In this document: positions 1-7,097 of the stretch, in pieces
Layout of the letters: each line of letters begins with the position of its first letter
How positions within the stretch are numbered: the first letter of the stretch is position 1
Assembly: GCA_016278435.1 (NCBI GenBank)
Contig: JADQBU010000255.1
Location: forward strand, 1-12,043
Length of the DNA: 12,043 nt
From: Halanaerobiales bacterium
GTDB taxonomy: Bacteria; Bacillota; Halanaerobiia; Halanaerobiales; JADQBU01
Direction: 5' to 3'
Notes under the pieces: generated by a model
The model's input: the letters and a program-made list of their open reading frames with translations, nothing else
Told to the model about the DNA's origin: nothing
The model's database searches: none
Made by a program: the position numbers and the translations under genes

Positions 1-1
1 C

Positions 2-1924
2 TCCAAAGTAATCCCCTTCATCAATTATACTATTATTATTGACATCCCGCCAGCCGACAAGGCTATACTCTCCTGCTAGTAGGTTTGAGAGGGAGAAAGA
101 ACCATCACTTCCGGCTGTTACTTCTCCACTTTTGTAGTAATATTCACCACTGACCATTTCAGCCAGAAATACCTCGGGATTGGAAAGCTTTTCATCCAGG
201 AGGGCGGCATAGGCATCGACCAGACCAAATCCGTAACTATCATCCTTGCCTTCCGACCCTAGATCAACTGCCGTATTCTGTAGTCTTGCCCTTACCTGAG
301 AAGTAGGAATACCGTAGGCCAGCATCAGGGCTGCAATACCGCTGACATGGGGTGTGGCCATGGAGGTGCCCTCCATAAAAGTATAACTGGAGACTGTCTG
401 ACCATTCTCATAATAACCCCAGGTGCTGTAGATAGAACCACTGCTACCCCCGCCTGGAGCTACCAACTCGATTTCTGGTCCGGTATTGGAATAACTGGCT
501 AATTCCCGGTCATAGTTAATAGCGCCTACGGCGATGGCTTCTGGATATCTTGCCGGGAAATCAACCGCAGACCCATTATTACCAGCAGCAGCAAAGATGA
601 GGAGACCGGCACTGTCAGCAGCCTGCAGGGCATCTCTTTCCAGCTGGCTTTCTCCCGAATTAATAGATGTTCTACCCAGACTGAGATTGATAATATTTGC
701 TCCCCTATCAATGGCATAATAAATACCTTCAGCGATATCCCAGCTGGTACCATTACCGTCAGCACCGAGAACCCGGATGGGTAGAAGTGAAATATTCCAG
801 TTGATTCCGGCTATACCTTCGTTATTGTTGCTTACTGCCCCGATAATTCCGGACACATGGGTGCCGTGGCTCCCGTCTACATATATGGAGTGGAGTGGGC
901 TTTCATCAGTGGGGTCATCATCGGTTAGCTGATAATCTTCCACCGGCTGATTATCGGCTCCCCCGACAAAATCAGCTCCCTCAGCCAGATCGAGATTATC
1001 TTCCAGGTCCGGGTGGTCAGGAATAATGCCGGTATCGAGAACGGCAACCTTAATAGAATCACTGCCTGTAGCCAGGTCCCAGGCTGCTTCCAGATTGCAG
1101 TAGACCGGTCCCCATTGGGTACTGGGTTGAGGGTGAATGGAATAATATGGATCGGTTGGTATTTTACTGACCTTAAGAATATAATTGGGCTCTACCCATT
1201 CAACATCGCCCCTCTGACGTAAAGAATCTATCATTTCAGTAACAGACTTACCGGAGGAGATTTTATACTTAACAATTTCTCCATTCCGGGATTCCAATTT
1301 ATCCTGTATGATAAGGCCTGGCTCCACCTGTTGAGTAGAAATCCGGGAGATACCGGATCGGTATTTAACTATAACCTCACCGGGTTTATAGGCAGGGGAT
1401 GTGACTGATCTATCTGCTGTTTTTTGCAGGTTATCAGGGGCAAATGAGTTTATGGATGAGATGTTATTTACAGATGAAGAGCCATTTACACCGGTACCAG
1501 TAGCTCTGGTACTATAACTATCGCTCTGGGAAAAATTATGAATAGTGATTCCGCCGGAGAGAGAAGCTGTGCCGCTGAGTGGTGTTAAAGATACATCCGG
1601 AAGTATGACATCTTCTCCATTGTCAATTATTCCCTCCTGTCTTTCATAATGAAGATAGCCACTGGCATCTACCTGCAGCGTGTAGGTTCCTGCCGCCAGG
1701 TTAAAGGTAAATATACCGTCAGTGTTGGTAACTCTATTTTCAGTTCCCATAGTAACGGTTGCTTCTTCAACCGGTTCTGTTGTATTTTCATTAACAACTT
1801 TTCCATAGACCATGATTAAATTTTTTATTGATATAGTCGGGCTGGAGCTGGAACTGGAGCTACTACAGCCGGTCAAGCCTGCGGCGAGAATCAATATCAA
1901 TATCATTAAGGTAACTTTTTTCAT
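2..1924 (-). CDS. S8 (subtilisin-family) serine protease, lipoprotein, 3' end outside window
   Basis: Secreted peptidase with 641 codons visible; the C-terminus lies beyond the left edge. The ATG at 1924 follows an AAAGGAG site. Residues 1-20 form a lipoprotein signal ending in the lipobox LTGC, so Cys20 should be lipidated, followed by a serine-rich tether. Residues about 40-110 resemble a carboxypeptidase-regulatory (beta-sandwich) domain. Residues about 178-248 (from YKPGEVIVKY to WVEPNYI) look like a fervidolysin/I9-type propeptide. The catalytic domain is complete: Asp297 in VAVLDTGI, His353 in HGTHVSGI, the oxyanion Asn in AAAGNNG, and Ser521 in GTSMATPHVSG. After about residue 575 a second regulatory-like module begins, ending in an EF-hand/dockerin-like DVNNNSIIDEGD. 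All key residues are present, so activity is expected. Likely anchored to the cell envelope; substrates unknown. No stop codon was found on reading the frame through. Confidence 0.93.
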   Translation of the reverse strand, partial: MKKVTLMILILILAAGLTGCSSSSSSSSPTISIKNLIMVYGKVVNENTTEPVEEATVTMGTENRVTNTDGIFTFNLAAGTYTLQVDASGYLHYERQEGIIDNGEDVILPDVSLTPLSGTASLSGGITIHNFSQSDSYSTRATGTGVNGSSSVNNISSINSFAPDNLQKTADRSVTSPAYKPGEVIVKYRSGISRISTQQVEPGLIIQDKLESRNGEIVKYKISSGKSVTEMIDSLRQRGDVEWVEPNYILKVSKIPTDPYYSIHPQPSTQWGPVYCNLEAAWDLATGSDSIKVAVLDTGIIPDHPDLEDNLDLAEGADFVGGADNQPVEDYQLTDDDPTDESPLHSIYVDGSHGTHVSGIIGAVSNNNEGIAGINWNISLLPIRVLGADGNGTSWDIAEGIYYAIDRGANIINLSLGRTSINSGESQLERDALQAADSAGLLIFAAAGNNGSAVDFPARYPEAIAVGAINYDRELASYSNTGPEIELVAPGGGSSGSIYSTWGYYENGQTVSSYTFMEGTSMATPHVSGIAALMLAYGIPTSQVRARLQNTAVDLGSEGKDDSYGFGLVDAYAALLDEKLSNPEVFLAEMVSGEYYYKSGEVTAGSDGSFSLSNLLAGEYSLVGWRDVNNNSIIDEGDYFG

Positions 1925-2187
1925 GAAGGTAGCTCCTTTGTTTTACTTTAAGCTTAAATTAAAATATTATATCTGTCAAAAATCCTTATTATTTTATTAA
2001 TAATTATATTATTCTTTATAATTTGCCATATTCCTTTAAAGATTCATTAACTATCGAATATGACTTTTTTCCTAAAGGATTACTTACAAGTTTTAAGAAG
2101 TATTTAAGAGAGGGATATATTTAGGAAAAGAGGTTAATGGATTTTAATGATATATTTGAAAATTGAACGTAATGAGAGGGTGTTAAT
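1925..2187. other. AT-rich divergent intergenic region
   Basis: The protease (minus) and wzz (plus) diverge here, so both promoters should lie in these 263 bases. A perfect 12-base palindrome, TTTAAGCTTAAA, sits at 1947-1958 in what would be the protease leader. A TATAAT occurs on the plus strand at 2017-2022 without a convincing -35. On the minus strand TTGACA (1979-1974) and TATAAT (1971-1966) are only 2 bases apart, so they cannot form one promoter. No gene or terminator was recognised. Confidence 0.4.
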
Positions 2188-3018
2188 GTGGAAGAGGTAA
2201 GATATTATGAGGAGTATGAAATCGACCTCCGGGAATATATCATGTTAATCTGGAATAATAAATGGTTTATACTCGGGTTATTTATGTTTGCAGTACTGGC
2301 GGCTTTTGTAGTGAGTCAGTATTTTTTGACCCCGGTTTATGAAACTGAATCTTTAATTCAACTGTCAAATGTTGGGAGCTTATATAGTGAACCTTCATAT
2401 GTAACAGGTATTATAAAGAGCAACAGGATAGTAGAGCCGATTATGAAAGAGTATAACCGGGATTATACAGAGGCGGCGTTAAGATCTTATATTAATAATA
2501 ACATAACAGTAGATAATAATAAGAGCATAATTAAGATTAAAGTTAAAGATAGTGATCCAGAGTTTGCTGAAATCCTGAGTAATAATATTATAGCTAGTTT
2601 CAGTAAACAGGCTGAAGAGCAGTATGAAAATTATCTTTCTAATCAGAAAAAATATATAGCACTCTTAAATAATGAAATAAAAACAATCGAAGAAGATATA
2701 AAACAAACTGGTCTAAACATTGAACAGATCAACCAACTGGAGCTAAATCCGGCTGAAAAAGGACTATTAATTAATTCCCAGTTAAGCAGGTTAAATCAAC
2801 TACAGACTCAGAAAAGTAATTATATTAAAGAAGTAGAACATACAAAAGAAGAAATATTAGCAACTTATCCTGTAAAGATTATTAATCAACCATATTTACC
2901 CGCTAACCCGATCAGCCCCAATACAAAGTTAAACCTGGCTATAGCCGGGGTACTGGCCTTGATGCTGGGGGTATTTGTGGTCTTCTTCCGGGAGTTCATG
3001 AAAGAAGAGGAGAACTAA
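2188..3018 (+). CDS. Wzz/YveK-type polysaccharide co-polymerase (chain-length regulator)
   Basis: Inner-membrane protein of 276 residues expected to set the chain length of exported polysaccharide. The GTG start at 2188 follows GAGAGGGTG. The layout is typical of Wzz-domain proteins: cytoplasmic N-terminus (EYEIDLREYIMLIWNNKW), membrane segment about 26-46, a large extracytoplasmic domain with a likely coiled coil about 140-225, a proline-rich motif YLPANPISP at 236-244, and a second membrane segment about 248-268. There is no C-terminal tyrosine-kinase domain and no kinase gene beside it, so it is the short, Gram-positive-like form. It stands alone here; a PHP phosphatase and a Wza exporter lie about 8 kb away. 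The middle of the gene is much richer in A+T than its 3' end. Family call firm; sugar substrate unknown. Confidence 0.88.
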   Translation: MEEVRYYEEYEIDLREYIMLIWNNKWFILGLFMFAVLAAFVVSQYFLTPVYETESLIQLSNVGSLYSEPSYVTGIIKSNRIVEPIMKEYNRDYTEAALRSYINNNITVDNNKSIIKIKVKDSDPEFAEILSNNIIASFSKQAEEQYENYLSNQKKYIALLNNEIKTIEEDIKQTGLNIEQINQLELNPAEKGLLINSQLSRLNQLQTQKSNYIKEVEHTKEEILATYPVKIINQPYLPANPISPNTKLNLAIAGVLALMLGVFVVFFREFMKEEEN

Positions 3019-3194
3019 AAAATTTCTCTCAGTTTCTCTTCGAAATTTTCTGTAGAAAACTGGTGGTAGTTATCTATCAGGGAGAGAACCCGGTTTAACT
3101 GCCCGGATGTAATTTCTCCCCTTTCATAGAGTTCCTGATAGGCATTGGTTATGGAAAGGATAATCTTTAGATCGATATTATCTCTGCCCTGCAT
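3015..3194 (-). CDS. small 59-residue protein of unknown function, downstream of the DnaB helicase
   Basis: Not recognised. The ATG at 3194 lies inside the last codons of the helicase gene (17-base overlap) in another frame and is preceded by GGAAGGAAG at a 9-base spacing, a good ribosome-binding site. The product begins MQGRDNIDLKIILSI and is acidic, with a helical look (LDNYHQF-type amphipathic stretches) and no membrane segment, cysteine pair or known motif. A longer reading starting at 3305 is unlikely, because its extra residues are only helicase sequence read in the wrong frame. The overlap and strong ribosome-binding site suggest translation coupled to the helicase. Its TAG (3015-3017) overlaps the TAA of wzz on the other strand. 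Coding status is inferred from the ribosome-binding site and the position. Confidence 0.6.
   Translation of the reverse strand: MQGRDNIDLKIILSITNAYQELYERGEITSGQLNRVLSLIDNYHQFSTENFEEKLREIF
3019..3049. terminator. weak, possibly bidirectional terminator at the convergent gene ends
   Basis: AAAATTTC (3019-3026) pairs with GAAATTTT (3042-3049), giving an 8-bp AT-rich stem with a 15-base loop. On the minus strand the stem runs into T-rich sequence just before the stop of the small gene; on the plus strand it follows the wzz stop directly. The stem is weak and lies inside the small gene, so termination is only a possibility. Confidence 0.3.
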
Positions 3195-4563
3195 CTGGTA
3201 TACTTCCTTCCAGTGATTGGTTTTCGGGATCTGTAAAACAGATATATTGTTCATCAAAATAGAGGATGACTGAGCCGGTCTGACCGGTCCTCTGTTTGGC
3301 GACAATTATTTCGGTTTTGTTTTCGGTTCCCTCTGCTTCAGCTTTTTCCCGGGCGGCAGCACTGGTGTGTGCATGCCGGTAGAGGAAGATTACCCCGTCA
3401 GCGATTTCCTCGATATTACCAGAATCCCTGAGGTCAGACAGTACCGGTCTCTTATCCTGCCTACTGGTAAAGGAACGGCTGATCTGTGAGATAAGGACAA
3501 TCGGGACTTCCAGTTCAGAGGCCATATTTCGCAACTGTAGGACTACCTCTCCTACAGCCCGGGCAGTATTTTGAATCTGATTATCAGGCAGGTGAATCAT
3601 CTGTAAATAATCTATAACAACCAGTCCCAGCTCACCCAGCTGGGATTTAAATTTTCTTAGTCTGGCCCTGATCTGGGCAACATTAAGTCCACGTTCATCG
3701 GAGATGACCAGAGGTAGCTCATGGAGATTATCCAGTGCCTTTGAGATCCTCTTGTCTTCCGTATCACTGGTTAGACCCTGATTGTACTTCCAGCCGTTGA
3801 CCCGTGCTTCCTGAATAACCATTCTATCGATTATTTCCCGGGCTTCCATTTCCAGACTGACGATAACGGTCGGTACTGTTCGTTTGAGGACATTTTTAGC
3901 AACATTAATGGCAAAGGCAGTTTTCCCCATACTGGTAGAGGCAGCCAGGACTGTTAGATGAGACTTCTTGAAACCTCCAATTAGATTATCCAGGGACATA
4001 AAACCGGTCCTTAAACCCACATCGACTTTATTGTGTTTACGGTCCAGGTAAGATTCAAAGGATTCCATCAAAGCTTCTTCCATTGTAAATATATGTTTCT
4101 CCAGGTCAGAAGATTCGTTAGTAGCTTCGAAAATTATTTCCTGGGCCCGTGCTTGATATTCAGAGATTGCAAGTTCACTGCCTGAGGTCAGCTCCTTAAT
4201 CTTCCGGGCAGCCCGGATTAAAAGCTGTTTCTGATAATTTTTCTTAATGATATCTATAGTCGGCATCAATTCTTCTTCAGTATTGAAACCTGAAGTTAGC
4301 CGTTCGATCATCTCCTCCGGGCTCTGAACTACTCCATCCTTTTTTAACTGAATAAAAAGCTTGGTACGGGAGATCTGATTTTCTCTCTGGAACTGGTTGA
4401 GTAATATTTCATAGATTAACTGGGCCTGGGGATCCTGAAAGTGTTTAACCTCCAGAACATCGGCCACTTCATCAATCTTGTGCGGATACTGAAGGAGGAT
4501 ACCTAGCAACTGGTACTCTTCCTGACTATATAAATTATCAATAAATTCTTCTTCCATTGCCAT
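3178..4563 (-). CDS. dnaB: replicative DNA helicase, DnaB family
   Basis: Hexameric 5'-3' helicase that unwinds DNA at the replication fork; 461 residues, the usual family length. Residues 1-115 form a rather diverged DnaB N-terminal helical domain, followed by a linker and the RecA-like C-terminal domain from about 180. Walker A is STSMGKT at 209-215, where most relatives have RPSMGKT. The catalytic Glu is in VSLEME (Glu238), Walker B in LVVIDYLQM (Asp318), and Gln360 in LISQ. SDLRDSGNIEEIAD is at 376-389, and the arginine-finger region KQRTGQTG at 423-430. The ATG at 4563 sits 9 bases after AGGAGGTG, which lies in the last codons of the dnaD-like gene; an ATG two codons later is a less favoured alternative. 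The loader gene ends 6 bases upstream, so the two are surely co-transcribed. Whether another dnaB exists elsewhere cannot be seen. Confidence 0.95.
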   Translation of the reverse strand: MAMEEEFIDNLYSQEEYQLLGILLQYPHKIDEVADVLEVKHFQDPQAQLIYEILLNQFQRENQISRTKLFIQLKKDGVVQSPEEMIERLTSGFNTEEELMPTIDIIKKNYQKQLLIRAARKIKELTSGSELAISEYQARAQEIIFEATNESSDLEKHIFTMEEALMESFESYLDRKHNKVDVGLRTGFMSLDNLIGGFKKSHLTVLAASTSMGKTAFAINVAKNVLKRTVPTVIVSLEMEAREIIDRMVIQEARVNGWKYNQGLTSDTEDKRISKALDNLHELPLVISDERGLNVAQIRARLRKFKSQLGELGLVVIDYLQMIHLPDNQIQNTARAVGEVVLQLRNMASELEVPIVLISQISRSFTSRQDKRPVLSDLRDSGNIEEIADGVIFLYRHAHTSAAAREKAEAEGTENKTEIIVAKQRTGQTGSVILYFDEQYICFTDPENQSLEGSIPDAGQR

Positions 4564-4569
4564 CTGCTA

Positions 4570-5613
4570 TTACACCTCCTGCTTTCTATCGCGTAAATTA
4601 CCTATATCCCAGGGGAAATATTCCCAGTCATAATTTTTGTGATACGATTCCCCAGATGGACTGTCCTGCCTGGAAGGAGAGTCGGTTTTGCTCTGTCGAG
4701 GTTTATTTTCTTGAGATTTTAATAACTGTTTTGCCTGCTGGATATTCTGGATCCCGGTCTCTTTCCAGGGGTTAATAAAATTGTCTTCTATATATTTAAG
4801 AGATGGTTGTCCATCTTTTTTCCGTTTAACAGCTTCTTTTATAGCCAGTTTTGCCACAGAAAGCCCCAGCCCATTTTCACCACTGATCCAGCTTTTAAAG
4901 GTCTCCATCAGGGCCGGGTTAATATTTTGCCATTTATTTAAACCATAAGTAGAAGCAAGTTCCCTTGTTTCCCGGTATAACCGGTCATAATGCCGCAGTT
5001 TTTCATAGGAGAAGATCTTCTTTTCATACCAGTCATCAAGGATTCCCATTAGGTAATAGAACCTCTTTTCCGGTGACTGCTGGTGCTGGTTAACAAACCA
5101 CTTATCGACCCGGCGCAGCAGCTCTTTTATTAGCTCCGGTTCAAAATCATCAATCCATTCCTCAATATTTGTATTTACACCACTGGGGGTATAGGCTTTC
5201 AGGGTAGATATTAATTCCTGACTGCTTATATTTCTTGTTTTTTGTCCAGTTATCTCGTTGGTATCCTGTGGATTAAAGTCCAGGGCCTGTAAATTAATTT
5301 TGATTAAATAGGTATAATCTCCATCTCTTTCTGAATTTATATGGATTATTTCCTGTTCTGCAAGTGTAGATAATCCTTCTTTAATTTCCTCCGGGTTGCA
5401 GGGAAGAAAACTGGCAATGGTTACTGGATTTGTACGCAGATAGCCGTTTTCATCAACGATACTCAACAGATAGAGCAGTATGGGCAGAGTAGAACCAGGA
5501 AATTTTTGCAAAAACCCTGTTTCGATTACCTTTCTGCCGATCTCAATGGTCTGGCTTTCACCGGCTTTACAGATTCTTATTTTACTTAACTGCTCAAATG
5601 AAATTTCAGTCAT
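4570..5613 (-). CDS. DnaD-domain primosomal protein (helicase-loading)
   Basis: Likely primosome component that helps load the adjacent DnaB helicase at origins or stalled forks. Residue numbers below use the ATG at 5613, giving 347 residues; it follows GGGAGGGG closely. A start 15 codons earlier (5658) has no such site. Residues about 1-110 look like a winged-helix DNA-binding domain (TIASFLPCNPEEIKEGL). Residues about 150-225 form a DnaD/DnaB_2 domain with the YxxxIxxxW signature at Tyr187, Ile191 and Trp195. A second, degenerate copy (YIEDNFINPWKETGI) spans about 274-288, as in two-domain members of the family. The tail about 300-340 is polar and probably disordered, ending in an aromatic DWEYFPWDIG patch that could be a contact peptide. 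It diverges from purB across about 140 bases. Confidence 0.87.
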   Translation of the reverse strand: MTEISFEQLSKIRICKAGESQTIEIGRKVIETGFLQKFPGSTLPILLYLLSIVDENGYLRTNPVTIASFLPCNPEEIKEGLSTLAEQEIIHINSERDGDYTYLIKINLQALDFNPQDTNEITGQKTRNISSQELISTLKAYTPSGVNTNIEEWIDDFEPELIKELLRRVDKWFVNQHQQSPEKRFYYLMGILDDWYEKKIFSYEKLRHYDRLYRETRELASTYGLNKWQNINPALMETFKSWISGENGLGLSVAKLAIKEAVKRKKDGQPSLKYIEDNFINPWKETGIQNIQQAKQLLKSQENKPRQSKTDSPSRQDSPSGESYHKNYDWEYFPWDIGNLRDRKQEV

Positions 5614-5656
5614 AAATTTTCCCCTCCCGGTAGATATATAATTCTTGATTAAAGAC

Positions 5657-5678
5657 AAAAATCCTCTTTAAGATTTTT
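5657..5678. repeat. inverted repeat between dnaD and purB
   Basis: AAAAATC (5657-5663) and GATTTTT (5672-5678) form a perfect 7-bp inverted repeat around an 8-base centre. It lies upstream of the purB promoter and in the leader or promoter region of the dnaD-like gene. It could be an operator or a minus-strand leader hairpin; no known PurR box was recognised in it. Confidence 0.35.
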
Positions 5679-5686
5679 GCCCTTGC

Positions 5687-5715
5687 TTGACACTCAGACC
5701 CATATTTGCTAAGAT
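5687..5715 (+). promoter_or_regulatory. sigma-A-type promoter of purB-purA-purD
   Basis: A perfect -35 TTGACA (5687-5692), a 17-base spacer and -10 TAAGAT (5710-5715), with an extended TG at 5707-5708. Transcription should begin near 5722, giving a leader of only about 30 bases, too short for a purine riboswitch. It is the best promoter in the window. Confidence 0.75.
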
Positions 5716-5752
5716 TAAAACGGGAATAAGAACCTGCAAGGGAGAGATTTTT

Positions 5753-7045
5753 TTGCTGAAAAAATACAGTTTACCCGGGATGGAAAGAGTCTGGAGTGAA
5801 GAAAATAAATATAAAAAGTGGCTGGCGATAGAGATTGCTGTCTGCCGGGCCCGGAGCAGACTGGGAGAGATTCCACCGGAAGCAGTCGCCAAAATTGAGA
5901 AAGAAGTCAGACTTAATCTGCCCCGGATCAAGGAGATAGAAAAAGAAAACAGACATGATCTGCTGGCCTTTGTCGAAGGGATCAATGAAACTCTGGGCGG
6001 GGAATCTCGCTTTATACATAAAGGCTTGACTTCATCTGATATCAAAGACACAGCGTTGGCTCTGCAGATGAAAGAGGCAGTAGAAATAATTGTCGATGAC
6101 CTGCAAAAATTACTGGAAATACTGGCTGCTCAGGCTTCCAGACATAAAAAAACGGTTATGATAGGTAGAACCCACGGGGTTCACGCTGAGCCGGTAACCT
6201 GGGGTTTGAAGTTAGCTACCTGGTATCAGGAGATTAACCGTCATCTGACCAGGATGGAGCAGGTCAGAGAAATAGTCGCTGTGGGAAAACTCTCGGGTGC
6301 TGTCGGTACATTTAGCAGTATCGACCCCAGGGTAGAGGAGATGGTCTGTGCCGAACTGGGAATAACTCCGGCCCTGGTTTCAAGCCAGATTCTGCAGCGT
6401 GACCGTCATGCTGATCTGGTCACCAGACTTGCTCTGATAGCATCATCCCTGGAAAAGTTTACAACAGAAATCAGGAATCTACACCGGACAGATATCCTCG
6501 AGGTAGAAGAAGGCTTTCACAGTGGACAGAAGGGTTCTTCGGCCATGCCGCATAAAAAGAATCCCATTATTTCGGAGAGGATTAGTGGGCTGGCCCGGGT
6601 TATCAGGGGTAATGTTGTACCGGCTCTGGAAGATGTTAATCTCTGGCATGAAAGAGATTTAACCCACTCTTCTGTAGAACGAATTATCCTGCCTGACAGC
6701 ACGATTCTCCTGGATTATATGATAAATAAGTTTATAACAGTACTAAAGGAACTGAAAATTAATAAAGATAGAATGACGGAAAACTTAGATAGAACAAGGG
6801 GTCTTGTCTTCTCACAGAGGGTTATGCTGGCCCTGATAGATAAAGATCTTACCCGGGAGAAGGCCTATGAACTTGCTCAGCGCAATGCACTAACAGCCTG
6901 GAACAATGGTACAGATTATCTGGAATTGATTAAGGAAGACCCTGAAATTAGTAAGCTTCTGACAGATGAAGAAATGGAAAATGTCTTTAATTATTTTAAC
7001 TTTCTGGAAAATATCGACCTTATCTTTGCGAGAATGGGACTCTAG
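5753..7045 (+). CDS. purB: adenylosuccinate lyase
   Basis: Cytosolic purine enzyme that releases fumarate twice: from SAICAR to give AICAR, and from adenylosuccinate to give AMP. The start is TTG at 5753, 8 bases after AAGGGAGAG. The product, 430 residues beginning MLKKYSLPGMERVW, matches the usual PurB N-terminus and length. A longer in-frame reading from 5687 would begin inside the -35 box and can be dismissed. Visible active-site residues are His68 (KENRHDL), His89 (SRFIHKG), His141 (GRTHGVHAEP) and the flexible signature loop GSSAMPHKKNP at 261-271 with its serine. TSSDIKDT lies at 93-100. It is first in the purB-purA-purD series, with 49 bases to purA. Intact. Confidence 0.97.
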   Translation: MLKKYSLPGMERVWSEENKYKKWLAIEIAVCRARSRLGEIPPEAVAKIEKEVRLNLPRIKEIEKENRHDLLAFVEGINETLGGESRFIHKGLTSSDIKDTALALQMKEAVEIIVDDLQKLLEILAAQASRHKKTVMIGRTHGVHAEPVTWGLKLATWYQEINRHLTRMEQVREIVAVGKLSGAVGTFSSIDPRVEEMVCAELGITPALVSSQILQRDRHADLVTRLALIASSLEKFTTEIRNLHRTDILEVEEGFHSGQKGSSAMPHKKNPIISERISGLARVIRGNVVPALEDVNLWHERDLTHSSVERIILPDSTILLDYMINKFITVLKELKINKDRMTENLDRTRGLVFSQRVMLALIDKDLTREKAYELAQRNALTAWNNGTDYLELIKEDPEISKLLTDEEMENVFNYFNFLENIDLIFARMGL

Positions 7046-7054
7046 AACCGATAG

Positions 7055-7097
7055 AAGGGGGGAAGCTTAAACTATACAGGTTTAAGCAAATTAGATG
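7055..7097 (+). promoter_or_regulatory. purA ribosome-binding site split from its ATG by a hairpin
   Basis: The Shine-Dalgarno sequence AAGGGGGG is at 7055-7062 and the ATG at 7095, 32 bases later. Between them GCTTAAAC (7065-7072) and GTTTAAGC (7080-7087) form a perfect 8-bp stem with a 7-base loop. With the hairpin folded, AA plus AAATTAG leave 9 bases between the G run and the ATG, a normal spacing. TAG at 7092-7094 is in frame just before the ATG, and no good site lies nearer. The geometry is seen directly; the bridging role is inferred. Confidence 0.6.

Noticed and set aside
1013..1222. Plus-strand open frames at 534-719 and 1013-1222 within the protease gene
   Set aside because: They lie opposite the catalytic-domain codons of the S8 protease and have no independent coding evidence.
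1966..1979. TTGACA and TATAAT on the minus strand as the protease promoter
   Set aside because: The two hexamers are separated by only 2 bases, so they cannot serve as one promoter.
1812..2000. Plus-strand 62-codon frame at 1812-2000
   Set aside because: It mostly mirrors the lipoprotein signal region and AT-rich spacer, has no convincing ribosome-binding site and resembles nothing known.
3195..3305. 96-residue version of the small protein starting at 3305
   Set aside because: The additional N-terminal residues are the helicase sequence in the wrong frame; the ribosome-binding site points to 3194.
5614..5658. DnaD-like protein starting 15 codons earlier
   Set aside because: No ribosome-binding site precedes 5658, while GGGAGGGG lies right before the ATG at 5613.
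5687..5752. Longer purB reading starting at 5687
   Set aside because: That TTG is the -35 box of the promoter. The added residues do not resemble PurB, while the TTG at 5753 has a good ribosome-binding site and gives the family N-terminus and length.
5614..5752. Purine riboswitch or PurR box upstream of purB
   Set aside because: The predicted leader is only about 30 bases, too short for the aptamer, and no CCGAAC-type PurR box was found.
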